A stretch of 8,383 nucleotides of DNA from Clostridia bacterium (GCA_017556885.1 JAFYLV010000168.1:1-8383), one strand, 5' to 3'. Positions 1 through 5,949 are shown, numbered from the stretch's first letter. Notes: generated by a model not told the origin, from the sequence alone. A program made the numbers and translations.

Positions 1-306
1 GGTAACGATTGCAGCCGCAACACCGGCAATGTTACCGGTACCAACCGTAGCTGCAAGCGCCGTGCAAAGTGCCTGGAACTGGGAAATGGTCTTCCGATCC
101 GTCGCCTTGGTTACGTTGTTACCCTTGCGGAAGAGGCTGCCGATGGTTTCCTTCCACCAGTGAGCCAGATGGCTGATCTGGAAGAATTTGGTACCGAAGG
201 TCAGCAGAATACCGGTACCGATGAGAAGGATGAGGCCGGGCAGACCCCAGACGGCGCCGTTGACGGAATTGTTGACCGATTCAACGACTTTAATAAAGTT
301 TTCCAT
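1..306 (-). CDS. Sodium:alanine/glycine symporter (AGCS family), N-terminal part
   Basis: This is the first 102 codons of a membrane transporter; the rest lies beyond the left edge. AGCS proteins import alanine or glycine with sodium across the cytoplasmic membrane. The sequence shows a short amphipathic start, a first membrane helix at about residues 19-38 (WGLPGLILLIGTGILLTFGT), the FFQISHLAHWW stretch, and then the family signature TALAATVGTGNIAGVA at residues 82-97, which is highly typical of AlsT/DagA-like proteins. The start ATG at 306 is preceded by a GGAGG at 315-319 with good spacing. The gene sits directly behind a glycine riboswitch and an intrinsic terminator, so glycine is the likely substrate or at least the signal. 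Family assignment is firm; alanine versus glycine preference is inferred from the riboswitch. Confidence 0.93.
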   Translation of the reverse strand, partial: MENFIKVVESVNNSVNGAVWGLPGLILLIGTGILLTFGTKFFQISHLAHWWKETIGSLFRKGNNVTKATDRKTISQFQALCTALAATVGTGNIAGVAAAIVT

Positions 307-326
307 GTTTTCTACCTCCGGAAAAT

Positions 327-362
327 AAAAAAATGACGAACCGCGATACAACACGGTTCGTC
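327..362 (-). terminator. Intrinsic terminator of the glycine riboswitch expression platform
   Basis: On the minus-strand transcript the arms GACGAACCG (362-354) and CGGTTCGTC (343-335) pair perfectly. They extend inward by a U-G and a G-C pair, leaving a 6-base loop at 346-351. A run of seven U (333-327) follows at once. It lies between the aptamers and the ribosome binding site of the symporter gene, so it is best read as the regulated terminator of the riboswitch, not as the end of an upstream operon. Confidence 0.93.
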
Positions 363-391
363 ACAAAAAGACATATAAATCAAAGAAGTAC

Positions 392-557
392 GACTTTGTC
401 CTTTTGCCTGAGAGTTTGGCGTGTTGAAACGCTTGCACCTTCGGCCCCCAACTGAATGGGTGTCTCCAAAGCTCTGTCCGTGTTCAGTCCTCATCCCCTA
501 AGGGACACCTGAGAGCATGACTCCTTCGGCTGCGGCGAACCACAATTTCCTGAAACA
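392..557 (-). promoter_or_regulatory. Tandem glycine riboswitch
   Basis: Read on the minus strand, the glycine-aptamer core occurs twice. The leader-proximal aptamer (557-481) has CCGAAGG at 529-523 and CTCTCAGG at 515-508. The gene-proximal one (about 480-392) has CCGAAGG at 444-438 and CTCTCAGGCAAAAGG at 414-400. P1-like helices close both: TGTTTCAG (557-550) with CTGAACA (487-481), and GAGCTTT with AAAGTC for the second. The second aptamer looks canonical, including a GGAGA stretch that can pair with TCTC. The first lacks a good GGAGAG partner and has a small extra hairpin (494-505), so it may be degenerate. The riboswitch precedes an AGCS symporter gene and an intrinsic terminator, so control is by transcription termination. 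In streptococci a glycine riboswitch before such a transporter has been reported to act as an OFF switch; the direction here cannot be read from sequence alone. Confidence 0.93.
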
Positions 558-582
558 CATCACACAGAATATTAAACTGACC

Positions 583-610
583 TTTCTATTCTAACACAAC
601 TGAATAGAAA
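583..610. repeat. Inverted repeat (9+9, spacer 10) covering the symporter promoter
   Basis: TTTCTATTC at 583-591 and GAATAGAAA at 602-610 are perfect inverted copies separated by 10 bases. The left arm covers the -10 element and start point and the right arm ends next to the -35 element. It could be an operator. It could instead form a weak AT-rich hairpin at the 3' end of the YcxB-like gene transcript, but it lacks a U-run. Which role applies is not decided by the sequence. Confidence 0.6.
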
Positions 611-616
611 TTGCAA
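588..616 (-). promoter_or_regulatory. Sigma-A promoter for the riboswitch-symporter transcript
   Basis: The minus strand reads TTGCAA (616-611), a 17-base spacer, then TAGAAT (593-588). This matches 4 of 6 and 5 of 6 bases of the vegetative consensus at ideal spacing. Transcription would start near 582, about 25 bases before the first riboswitch helix. It lies between the stop of the YcxB-like gene and the aptamer, exactly where a promoter is needed. Confidence 0.75.
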
Positions 617-630
617 TAGGTACTTATCAT

Positions 631-1161
631 TCAGTAGCGATAAATGCTGTATCTCTTGCCGAGACAGTAGGCCATACGGCGCCGCAGCTCCTGCATATCC
701 GCATCGGACAGGGTTTCACGGTCGACAATAAAGGCCGAATTCTTTGCCCGAAAGATGAACAGATAGGCCTTGGTCTCCACCACGCGAACCAGGGTATCAT
801 AGGCAAGCTCTGCCTCCGCGCTCTGGCCTTTCCCCTCGGTCGTGGCGGTAAAATCCGTCTCGCGGAAGACAAAGCGGTTCTCGGCTTCCCTCAGGTTGGC
901 AAGATTTCGATACTGTATGCGCGGCAGTACAAAAAATACCACAGTATCCACAAGGAGCGCCAGCAGACAAATGGTAAGCACGGCAAAATGGAACGCATCC
1001 GGTGACAGGCAGACAAGCAGCACCGCGATCGCCGTAAGCACAGCATAACCGAGCATCGTCAGAACAAAGGCGGTGGCGGGCTTCGTTTTCTTGGTGCGGA
1101 ACATCCGGCAGAGGGCGGCCACGCTTTTCCGATCATAGCGGCTGGATGCATGAATCTCCAT
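631..1161 (-). CDS. YcxB-like small membrane protein
   Basis: A 176-residue protein of unknown function. After a basic N-terminus (residues 1-28) come two hydrophobic helices at about 31-52 and 57-79 joined by a very short loop. A soluble C-terminal domain at about 95-165 follows the YcxB-like pattern: FRETDF near its start, a central LAYDTLVRVVETKAYLFIF strand pair, then an acidic segment and a basic helix ending in GKRYSIYRY. YcxB-like proteins are common in Firmicutes and have no established role. The start at 1161 follows AGAAGGG about ten bases upstream. The gene begins 27 bases after the TIM-barrel gene and is probably co-transcribed with it. No clear intrinsic terminator follows it. 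The family call is by pattern recognition and moderately sure. Confidence 0.75.
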   Translation of the reverse strand: MEIHASSRYDRKSVAALCRMFRTKKTKPATAFVLTMLGYAVLTAIAVLLVCLSPDAFHFAVLTICLLALLVDTVVFFVLPRIQYRNLANLREAENRFVFRETDFTATTEGKGQSAEAELAYDTLVRVVETKAYLFIFRAKNSAFIVDRETLSDADMQELRRRMAYCLGKRYSIYRY

Positions 1162-1188
1162 AACGGTTCATCCCTTCTCAAATATAGA

Positions 1189-2091
1189 TTATTCTTCGAA
1201 GCAGCCGTAGGCCTCAAGAGACTCACGGCCGATCTCGTAAAGCAGCTTTTCTTCCTGGATGCGAAGCCGGAGCGGCATTTTGCGAAGCTTCTCTTCCCCA
1301 TCAAAGGGGCGGCGGTTCTTTTCGCTGCCAGCAAAGGAGGAAAGCGCCTCAAAGGTGAAATAACCGGAATAGCCGATATTCTGAAGTCCCGTCATAAGAC
1401 TGTCAAGGTTCAGTGTTCCCCGCATGGGCATCAGGTGGGTATCGTGGTCTCCCATGTTATCCTGAACATGGAGAGCGCGGACGTGACTTCCCAGAACAGC
1501 CAGCTCTTCATGCTGCGGCATATTCTGCAGATTTCCGTGCCCCGCATCCCACACGGCATGGAAATTCGGATGGTCAATGTATTCGATAAGTCCCAGAAGA
1601 TCATGGGCATTATCGATCCAGTACATACCGGGAACACACATTTTATTGAAATTCTCTACAAGCACGTTAACACCGCATTCGGCAGCGGCGGAAAGAAGCG
1701 GTGCATAGAACTCCGCGTTGCGGGCAAAGGTCTCGGAAATACCTATGCCGGGCAGATAACCGGAATGGATGACCAGATTCGGGATCCCGAGTTCACCGCA
1801 GGCATGGACGCAGCGCATCGTCTCCGCAAGGAAGATCCCCTCGGGATCATCCAGGGGTTTTCCCATGGGGGCATGGGCCTGCACAAGCCCCATATCAAGC
1901 TCCTTTGCGCGGGCAGAAAGCGCCGCACAGTAAGACTTCCAATCCTCACTGTAAATTCCGATGCGGCGGAAATGGTCCTTCCCGAAATTGATATCCGCAT
2001 AGCGGAATCCGGACTCTCGGATATATCCGATGGCCTCGATCGCATCGGCTGCATAAGCGCCGAAATCACCTGTTGTTGTCGCAAGTTTCAT
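1189..2091 (-). CDS. Sugar phosphate isomerase/epimerase-like TIM barrel protein
   Basis: A 300-residue cytoplasmic protein of the xylose-isomerase-like TIM barrel superfamily, which includes sugar epimerases, inosose dehydratases and AP endonuclease 2 relatives. It opens with MKLATTTGDFG, typical of this group. Likely metal ligands fall in the expected order: Glu146 in LVENFN, Asp182 (with His185) in WDAGHGN, His208 in ALHVQDN, and Glu248 in FTFEAL near the end of the barrel. GTLNLDSLMTGLQNIGYSG (225-243) is the usual segment before the last strand. Length fits the family. The reading frame is open upstream to 2220, but the start at 2091 is preferred because a GGAGG lies nine bases upstream and the longer form would run through the spo0A terminator and this gene's own promoter. 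The sugar substrate cannot be told. It leads a two-gene unit with the YcxB-like gene. Confidence 0.88.
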   Translation of the reverse strand: MKLATTTGDFGAYAADAIEAIGYIRESGFRYADINFGKDHFRRIGIYSEDWKSYCAALSARAKELDMGLVQAHAPMGKPLDDPEGIFLAETMRCVHACGELGIPNLVIHSGYLPGIGISETFARNAEFYAPLLSAAAECGVNVLVENFNKMCVPGMYWIDNAHDLLGLIEYIDHPNFHAVWDAGHGNLQNMPQHEELAVLGSHVRALHVQDNMGDHDTHLMPMRGTLNLDSLMTGLQNIGYSGYFTFEALSSFAGSEKNRRPFDGEEKLRKMPLRLRIQEEKLLYEIGRESLEAYGCFEE

Positions 2092-2123
2092 ACGTGTTCT
2101 CCTCCGTCCCAGACCTGTTAAAT

Positions 2124-2143
2124 AGATTATAACATTATAATCT
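2124..2143. promoter_or_regulatory. Putative operator palindrome over the -10 element
   Basis: AGATTATAA (2124-2132) and TTATAATCT (2135-2143) are perfect inverted copies separated by two bases. The 20-base element covers the whole -10 box of the TIM barrel gene promoter and part of its spacer, which is the classic place for a repressor site. No regulator gene in the window is an obvious partner, and part of the symmetry comes from the TATAAT itself. Confidence 0.55.
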
Positions 2144-2154
2144 GTACAGAGCAA
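2126..2154 (-). promoter_or_regulatory. Sigma-A promoter for the TIM barrel gene
   Basis: The minus strand has TTGCTC (2154-2149), a 17-base spacer and a perfect TATAAT (2131-2126), with a TG one base before the -10 (extended -10). Transcription would start near 2119, giving a leader of about 28 bases that contains the GGAGG site. A second TATAAT at 2139-2134 has no -35 partner and is part of the overlapping palindrome. Confidence 0.8.
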
Positions 2155-2174
2155 GATGGCGAAATGTATTTTGC

Positions 2175-2216
2175 AAAAACATGGCACATCCGAAATGTCG
2201 AATGTGCCATGTTTTT
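2175..2216 (-). terminator. Intrinsic terminator of the spo0A-like gene (bidirectional shape)
   Basis: Bases 2202-2216 and 2175-2189 are perfect inverted copies, a 15-base-pair stem with a 12-base loop (2190-2201). On the minus strand the 3' arm ends in five U, and the 5' arm begins with A residues, so the structure could also work on the plus strand. The stem starts on the base next to the spo0A-like stop codon (2217-2219), with no spacer, and it separates that gene from the TIM barrel promoter. Confidence 0.92.
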
Positions 2217-2978
2217 TCACCGGACCATACGGCCGTTCATATTCAGTCGCTCCGCCGTTGCGGCAATAAATTCCGAATTGGTAGGCTTCCCCCGGTCGCC
2301 GTCATTTCCGTAACCAAGAAGCTGCTGCAAAAAGCCAGTCTCCCCCCGTTCCCAGCCGATACCGATGGCATGGCGCATGGCACGCTCCACCCGCTGAGCC
2401 GTTGTGGAATATGCATAGGCGATGCGGGGATAAAGCCGCTTTGTAACGGCATTGATGAGATCCGGATCGAGAGACACGCAACGGATACCTTCCCGCAAAT
2501 ACTGATAACCCTTCAGATGTGCCGGAATACCGGCCCGCTGCAGCATCGCCGAAACCTCGCAGAAGCTGCGGCTGACGGTATTGCAGGCCGGAGCAAAGCA
2601 GCAATGCTGCAGAAAGATATTCTCAAGCCGCTCCACGAGCATCTCCGGATGGAACGGCTTTGCAATCACGCAGTCCGCACCGATCGTTTCTGCGGCATTG
2701 TAGGATTCACTGTTCGGATAGGCCAGGAATACAACCGCGGTTCCGCGCTCTCCCCCACGGCGTATTTCCTTCAGCACAGAGATACCGTCCATCCGGGCGA
2801 GATCGGAATCGAGCAGCAAAATATCCGGTGAGTTTCGCCGAACTTCCGCAAGAACACTCGGTCCGTCCCCCGCAGGCAGAGAGAGACCGACTTCAAGATA
2901 AGGACTCACGGAAAGCGCTTGTGTAAGCAGTTCCCCCACTACACTTGACGGCGCGCCGATTAAAACGCTTGCTTTCAT
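2217..2978 (-). CDS. spo0A: Spo0A-like response regulator with degenerate receiver domain
   Basis: A 253-residue protein. Residues about 1-122 form a receiver domain. A short Cys-containing linker follows, and residues about 135-253 form the Spo0A DNA-binding domain. The latter is unmistakable: IPAHLKGYQYLREGI, VTKRLYPRIA, QRVERAMRHAIGIGWERG and KPTNSEFIA all match sporulation master regulator Spo0A, which binds 0A boxes. The receiver keeps the phospho-acceptor (Asp57 in DILLLDSD) and the conserved Lys107 in AKPF. The acidic pair that binds magnesium is replaced by Ala9-Pro10 (VLIGAPSS) and the conserved Thr/Ser is Ala86 (FLAYPNSE). By receiver biochemistry that should impair ordinary phosphorylation. 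The gene has its own promoter, clustered 0A boxes upstream, an AAAGGGA ribosome site and an abutting terminator. It is either the organism's divergent Spo0A or a paralog; the window cannot say which. Confidence 0.92.
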   Translation of the reverse strand: MKASVLIGAPSSVVGELLTQALSVSPYLEVGLSLPAGDGPSVLAEVRRNSPDILLLDSDLARMDGISVLKEIRRGGERGTAVVFLAYPNSESYNAAETIGADCVIAKPFHPEMLVERLENIFLQHCCFAPACNTVSRSFCEVSAMLQRAGIPAHLKGYQYLREGIRCVSLDPDLINAVTKRLYPRIAYAYSTTAQRVERAMRHAIGIGWERGETGFLQQLLGYGNDGDRGKPTNSEFIAATAERLNMNGRMVR

Positions 2979-3011
2979 TTTTTTAAATCCCTTTCACTTT
3001 CTTGTGACAAA

Positions 3012-3040
3012 ACTATACCACAACCAAAAGACGCTTTCAA
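3012..3040 (-). promoter_or_regulatory. Sigma-A promoter for the spo0A-like gene
   Basis: The minus strand reads TTGAAA (3040-3035), a 17-base spacer, then TATAGT (3017-3012), preceded by TGG, an extended -10. Spacing is ideal and both boxes are strong. The start point would be near 3005, about 27 bases before the ATG. I looked for a sigma-H promoter, common before spo0A in Bacillus, and found no convincing match in this gap. Confidence 0.8.
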
Positions 3041-3055
3041 TAAATGAAACGGACT

Positions 3056-3164
3056 TGTCGCAAATCTTTTCGGATTTCCCTGCGTTTTTCGACATTTTAT
3101 CCTTATATTGTGCATGCATATTTCGACAAAGCACTACATACAGAACAGGGCGGATTCTGTCGAT
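3056..3164. promoter_or_regulatory. Cluster of four 0A boxes upstream of spo0A
   Basis: The Spo0A binding heptamer TGTCGAA occurs perfectly twice on the minus strand, at 3094-3088 and 3128-3122; the latter sits in TTTGTCGAAA, an even fuller match. Two single-mismatch copies lie on the plus strand at 3056-3062 (TGTCGCA) and 3158-3164 (TGTCGAT). All are upstream of the -35 box of the spo0A-like gene. This points to autoregulation. The near matches are weaker evidence than the perfect ones. The same gap also holds a small ACAGAA/TTCTGT hairpin (3140-3160) after the PHP gene, without a U-run, so there is no clear terminator there. Confidence 0.7.
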
Positions 3165-3185
3165 GCATGTTATCTTCCGTCGGAA

Positions 3186-3920
3186 TCAGTCAAAAAGAGA
3201 CGCTTTTCGTCCTTTCGCGGCGATCAGCCACTTTTCAAGACGTTCACGATCCGCATTGATAACCAGTTCTTCCGGCAAACCTACCGTCTCGATCATACGG
3301 ATGCAGTTTTCCGAACTTCCCACAGAACGCGCATAGTGTGCATCCGATCCGATCATGACAGAAACACCGTATTTTCCGCAGGCTTCGCAAATCTCATAGC
3401 ACTTTTTTTCCTGAGCCGGCTTTCCGAAGCTGGACTCGTTAAACTCCACCGTCTTTCCACAGTCGCGGAAAGCGCAGATAACAGTATCCGTATCGAAATC
3501 AAAGCGGTCGGGATCGCGACCGCAATGTCCGATGATATCCACCGCAGGATCCTCAGCGATGCCGCACCATGTACGGGTCACCGTCAGGCGATCGGCAGAC
3601 CAAAGACTGTGCCGATGAAGACTTGCAATCAAATAATCCAGGTTTTTCATATACCGGCGCTGCATAAAAATTTTCCCGCGCCAGTCACATATATCGGTTT
3701 CCGCACCGCGAAGAACACGAACGCCATAGCTATCCAGCAGCCAGTTTTCCATTTCATCAAAATAGCGCATAGGAACTCCATCCGGCCATGCCTGCACATG
3801 TTCGGAGATGCCCACGGCCCATAGGCCGCGTTCCTTTGCCCGTAGAATAAGTTCCTGACGGGTACAATGGCCGTGGGGGCAGGCGGAGGTATGTGTATGC
3901 AGATCTGCCACCGTTCTCAT
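3186..3920 (-). CDS. PHP-domain metal-dependent phosphoesterase (YcdX-like)
   Basis: A 244-residue cytoplasmic hydrolase of the PHP (polymerase and histidinol phosphatase) family. Metal-site motifs appear in the family order: DLHTHT at 6-11 (His8, His10), SEH at 39-41, Glu74 in GAETDI, His102 in ASLH, His132 in IGHCGRDP, and Asp193/His195 in IGSDAH. Together they make a trinuclear metal site as in YcdX and histidinol phosphatases. The ATG at 3920 overlaps the hprK stop as ATGA, and a GGGAG lies about 11 bases upstream inside hprK, which implies translational coupling. Histidinol phosphatase is possible, but no histidine gene is nearby and the shorter YcdX-like form fits better. The substrate is unknown. 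I see no strong terminator behind it, so some transcripts could run on into the spo0A-like gene. Confidence 0.87.
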   Translation of the reverse strand: MRTVADLHTHTSACPHGHCTRQELILRAKERGLWAVGISEHVQAWPDGVPMRYFDEMENWLLDSYGVRVLRGAETDICDWRGKIFMQRRYMKNLDYLIASLHRHSLWSADRLTVTRTWCGIAEDPAVDIIGHCGRDPDRFDFDTDTVICAFRDCGKTVEFNESSFGKPAQEKKCYEICEACGKYGVSVMIGSDAHYARSVGSSENCIRMIETVGLPEELVINADRERLEKWLIAAKGRKASLFD

Positions 3921-4864
3921 TGCAGACCACTCTCCCGCTTCATATCATTCATAATGCGCTCTGTAAGCTCTTCCGCAGCATTGAAGCCCATCTTACGGTT
4001 TCTATGGTTCATGGCGGCAACCTCAATGATCATGGCAAGGTTGCGGCCGGGCTTGACGGGCACTGTGATCGACGGGACCTTGATACCCAGAATATCCATC
4101 TGCTCGTTGGTAAGACCGAGTCGGTCGTAGACCTTCTGATCGTTCCACGCTTCCATTTGAATGACGAGATTGATATTCTCCGTCACCTTAACGGCACCCA
4201 TACCGAAGAGACGGCGAACATCAACGACACCGATACCGCGCAATTCAATAAAATAGCGGATGTTTTCGGGAGCCGAACCGACAAGGGATCGTGAGGAAAC
4301 GCGCTTGATCTCGACTGCGTCATCCGCGATCAGGCGGTGACCGCGCTTAACAAGTTCGATCGCCGTTTCGCTTTTACCGATGCCGGAATCACCGAGAATC
4401 AGCACACCCTCGCCGTAGACCTCCACAAGAACACCGTGGAGCGTCGTGCGGGGCGCAAGTTGCACCTTCAGATAGGAAATGAGCGATGCAAGGATCTCCG
4501 CCGTATCATGCACGGTGGAAAGCACAGGAACGCCGTGCTTCTCCGCCATCTCCAGACACTCGGGATAGGGTTCAAGTCCCTGGGCAATGAGCACCGCAGG
4601 GATCTTATGCGAAAAAAGCTTATCAAAACTCTCTCTGCGAGCCTCCTCGGTAAAGCTCTTCAGATAGGTGGTCTCGATGCGGCCGATAAGCTGGATGCGG
4701 GTATTGGAAAAATATTCATAGAAGCCGGCCAGCGGCAGTCCGGGGCGGTTGATATCCGCTGCCTCGATCCGGATCTCCCGGTATCCCTCCGGAGCATATT
4801 TAATCTCAAAACCGAACTCGTCACAAAGCTCGCCTAATGCAATGGTGTGAATTTTGCCGTTCAT
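3917..4864 (-). CDS. hprK: HPr kinase/phosphorylase
   Basis: A 315-residue bifunctional enzyme that phosphorylates HPr on a serine when glycolytic intermediates are plentiful and removes that phosphate when phosphate is high. It thereby controls carbon catabolite repression and sugar uptake in Firmicutes. The N-terminal domain (about 1-130) is followed by the catalytic domain: His143 in TLHGVLVEVYG, Walker A GDSGIGKS at 158-165, Asp-Asp at 181-182 in RLIADD, the family signature ELRGIGVVDVRRLFG at 207-221, and the phosphorylase loop PVKPGRN at 269-275. All key residues are present and the length is normal. The start has an excellent AAGGAGG six bases upstream. The gene sits 32 bases after the SGNH hydrolase gene and overlaps the PHP gene, whereas in many Firmicutes hprK is next to lgt. 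HPr itself is not in the window. Confidence 0.98.
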   Translation of the reverse strand: MNGKIHTIALGELCDEFGFEIKYAPEGYREIRIEAADINRPGLPLAGFYEYFSNTRIQLIGRIETTYLKSFTEEARRESFDKLFSHKIPAVLIAQGLEPYPECLEMAEKHGVPVLSTVHDTAEILASLISYLKVQLAPRTTLHGVLVEVYGEGVLILGDSGIGKSETAIELVKRGHRLIADDAVEIKRVSSRSLVGSAPENIRYFIELRGIGVVDVRRLFGMGAVKVTENINLVIQMEAWNDQKVYDRLGLTNEQMDILGIKVPSITVPVKPGRNLAMIIEVAAMNHRNRKMGFNAAEELTERIMNDMKRESGLQ

Positions 4865-4896
4865 GTCTTTCCTCCTTTGTTATAGGAAGCGTCGGG

Positions 4897-5949
4897 TTAT
4901 TTCTCCAGTGTCCGCAGGAGGACCTGCGCATACAGACGGGCAAGGAAATCATTGGGATGGTTGACGTTATTTCCGCTCATATCGTAGTAACGCTTGCGGC
5001 AAAGCAGTGTCTTATGTGCATCGGTCACGTTAGCGACGACACAGCCCGTCTCAGCCAAACCAAGCAGGGCAGGCAGATATGCCTCCTGATTGCCGAGGAA
5101 ACGGTCGACGATCGCGTGGGGCATCATGGTGGAAATCAGAATAAACTCCGTGTCGGGGTTCTTCGCTCGGATGGCATCCATGATTTTTTTCAAGCGCTCG
5201 ATGTAGAATTCGACAGAAACACGGCCACTGCCGTCATTCATGCCAAAGCCAAGGATTGCGAGGTCGGGAGTGTGCGCTGCGGCAAGCTCCTCAACATTTT
5301 CCAGACCCCAGCGCGTGGCAGTTCCGCCAACGGCAGTATTTGTCAATTCGACCTCGCAGTTATAGCGCTCACGGAGAGTTCCGCAAAGCATATCATACCA
5401 GGGCTCTGCATAGGGCTCCGCACCTACACGGCCGGAGGAATTTGCGCCGGTGGAAATACTGTCACCATAGACAAGAACCTTCAGCTTCTCCCCTGCTTCG
5501 AGCTTTGCCAGGGTCTTCGGGAGCTCCGCACCCTGTGCTGCGGGCACAAAGCCCTGCCAAGCCGCGCTGTGCCGATAGGTCACCGCGATCTGACGGTTAT
5601 GCATTTCTGCGCCCTCGGCAAAAAAGATATATCCACCGAAACGGCAGAGAAAGGCCGGTCCCTCGGCGGGCTTTTCGGCAATGAAGAAGTCCTTATGCGC
5701 AACGGTGGGGATGCAGCCATCCTTCAAAATGCGAAGTCTTCCGTTAACGAGGGTATAGTCCTTGCCTTCCGTATAGAGCGTTGCAAGATCCGAGGAACGC
5801 ACCTCAAGGATCTCATCTGCAGGATACATCAGAGGGATATCCGGGCAGATCCCCTCACGGCTCTCCAGCGGAAAAACGGACTCGTTTTCCGTAACGTTTC
5901 CTTCCCAGTAATAGCTGACGTATGCACTTCTTTCGTAACGATCGCTCAT
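4897..5949 (-). CDS. SGNH/GDSL-family hydrolase with N-terminal beta-rich domain
   Basis: A 350-residue predicted esterase. Residues about 1-150 look like a beta-rich accessory domain, and 155-350 form an SGNH hydrolase. Block I is VYGDSISTG (nucleophile Ser164), block II NTAVGGTA (Gly209 oxyanion position), block III ILGFGMNDGS (Asn238) and block V NNVNHPND (His331). The position usually holding the third triad Asp, three residues before the His, is Asn328, as seen in other members with a TGN-VNHPND motif, so a Ser-His dyad is likely. There is no signal peptide or membrane segment, so it should act in the cytoplasm, perhaps deacetylating imported oligosaccharides; that role is inference. AGGAG lies ten bases before the ATG. 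It stands between glnS and hprK in the same transcription unit. Confidence 0.9.
   Translation of the reverse strand: MSDRYERSAYVSYYWEGNVTENESVFPLESREGICPDIPLMYPADEILEVRSSDLATLYTEGKDYTLVNGRLRILKDGCIPTVAHKDFFIAEKPAEGPAFLCRFGGYIFFAEGAEMHNRQIAVTYRHSAAWQGFVPAAQGAELPKTLAKLEAGEKLKVLVYGDSISTGANSSGRVGAEPYAEPWYDMLCGTLRERYNCEVELTNTAVGGTATRWGLENVEELAAAHTPDLAILGFGMNDGSGRVSVEFYIERLKKIMDAIRAKNPDTEFILISTMMPHAIVDRFLGNQEAYLPALLGLAETGCVVANVTDAHKTLLCRKRYYDMSGNNVNHPNDFLARLYAQVLLRTLEK

Noticed and set aside
312..494. 60-codon minus-strand open frame in the riboswitch region
   Set aside because: It overlaps the conserved glycine aptamers and the terminator. No ribosome site or similarity supports it.
1150..2121. 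Plus-strand open frame of 323 codons opposite the TIM barrel gene
   Set aside because: It is antisense to a gene with ordered catalytic residues, a promoter and a ribosome site. It looks like a codon-bias shadow.
2092..2220. N-terminal extension of the TIM barrel protein to an ATG at 2220
   Set aside because: The extension would be translated from the spo0A terminator stem and through the gene's own promoter and ribosome site. The MKLATTTG start at 2091 fits the family.
3024..3041. Possible catabolite (cre) site at the spo0A promoter, around TTGAAAGCGT on the minus strand
   Set aside because: Only the left half matches the cre pattern; the right half misses key positions. With hprK nearby it was tempting, but the match is too weak.
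3140..3160. ACAGAA/TTCTGT hairpin after the PHP gene as an operon terminator
   Set aside because: The stem is only six base pairs with a nine-base loop and no U-run, so it is not convincing as an intrinsic terminator.
5209..5215. Perfect 0A heptamer inside the SGNH hydrolase gene
   Set aside because: About one such chance match is expected in a window of this size, and it lies in coding sequence away from any promoter.
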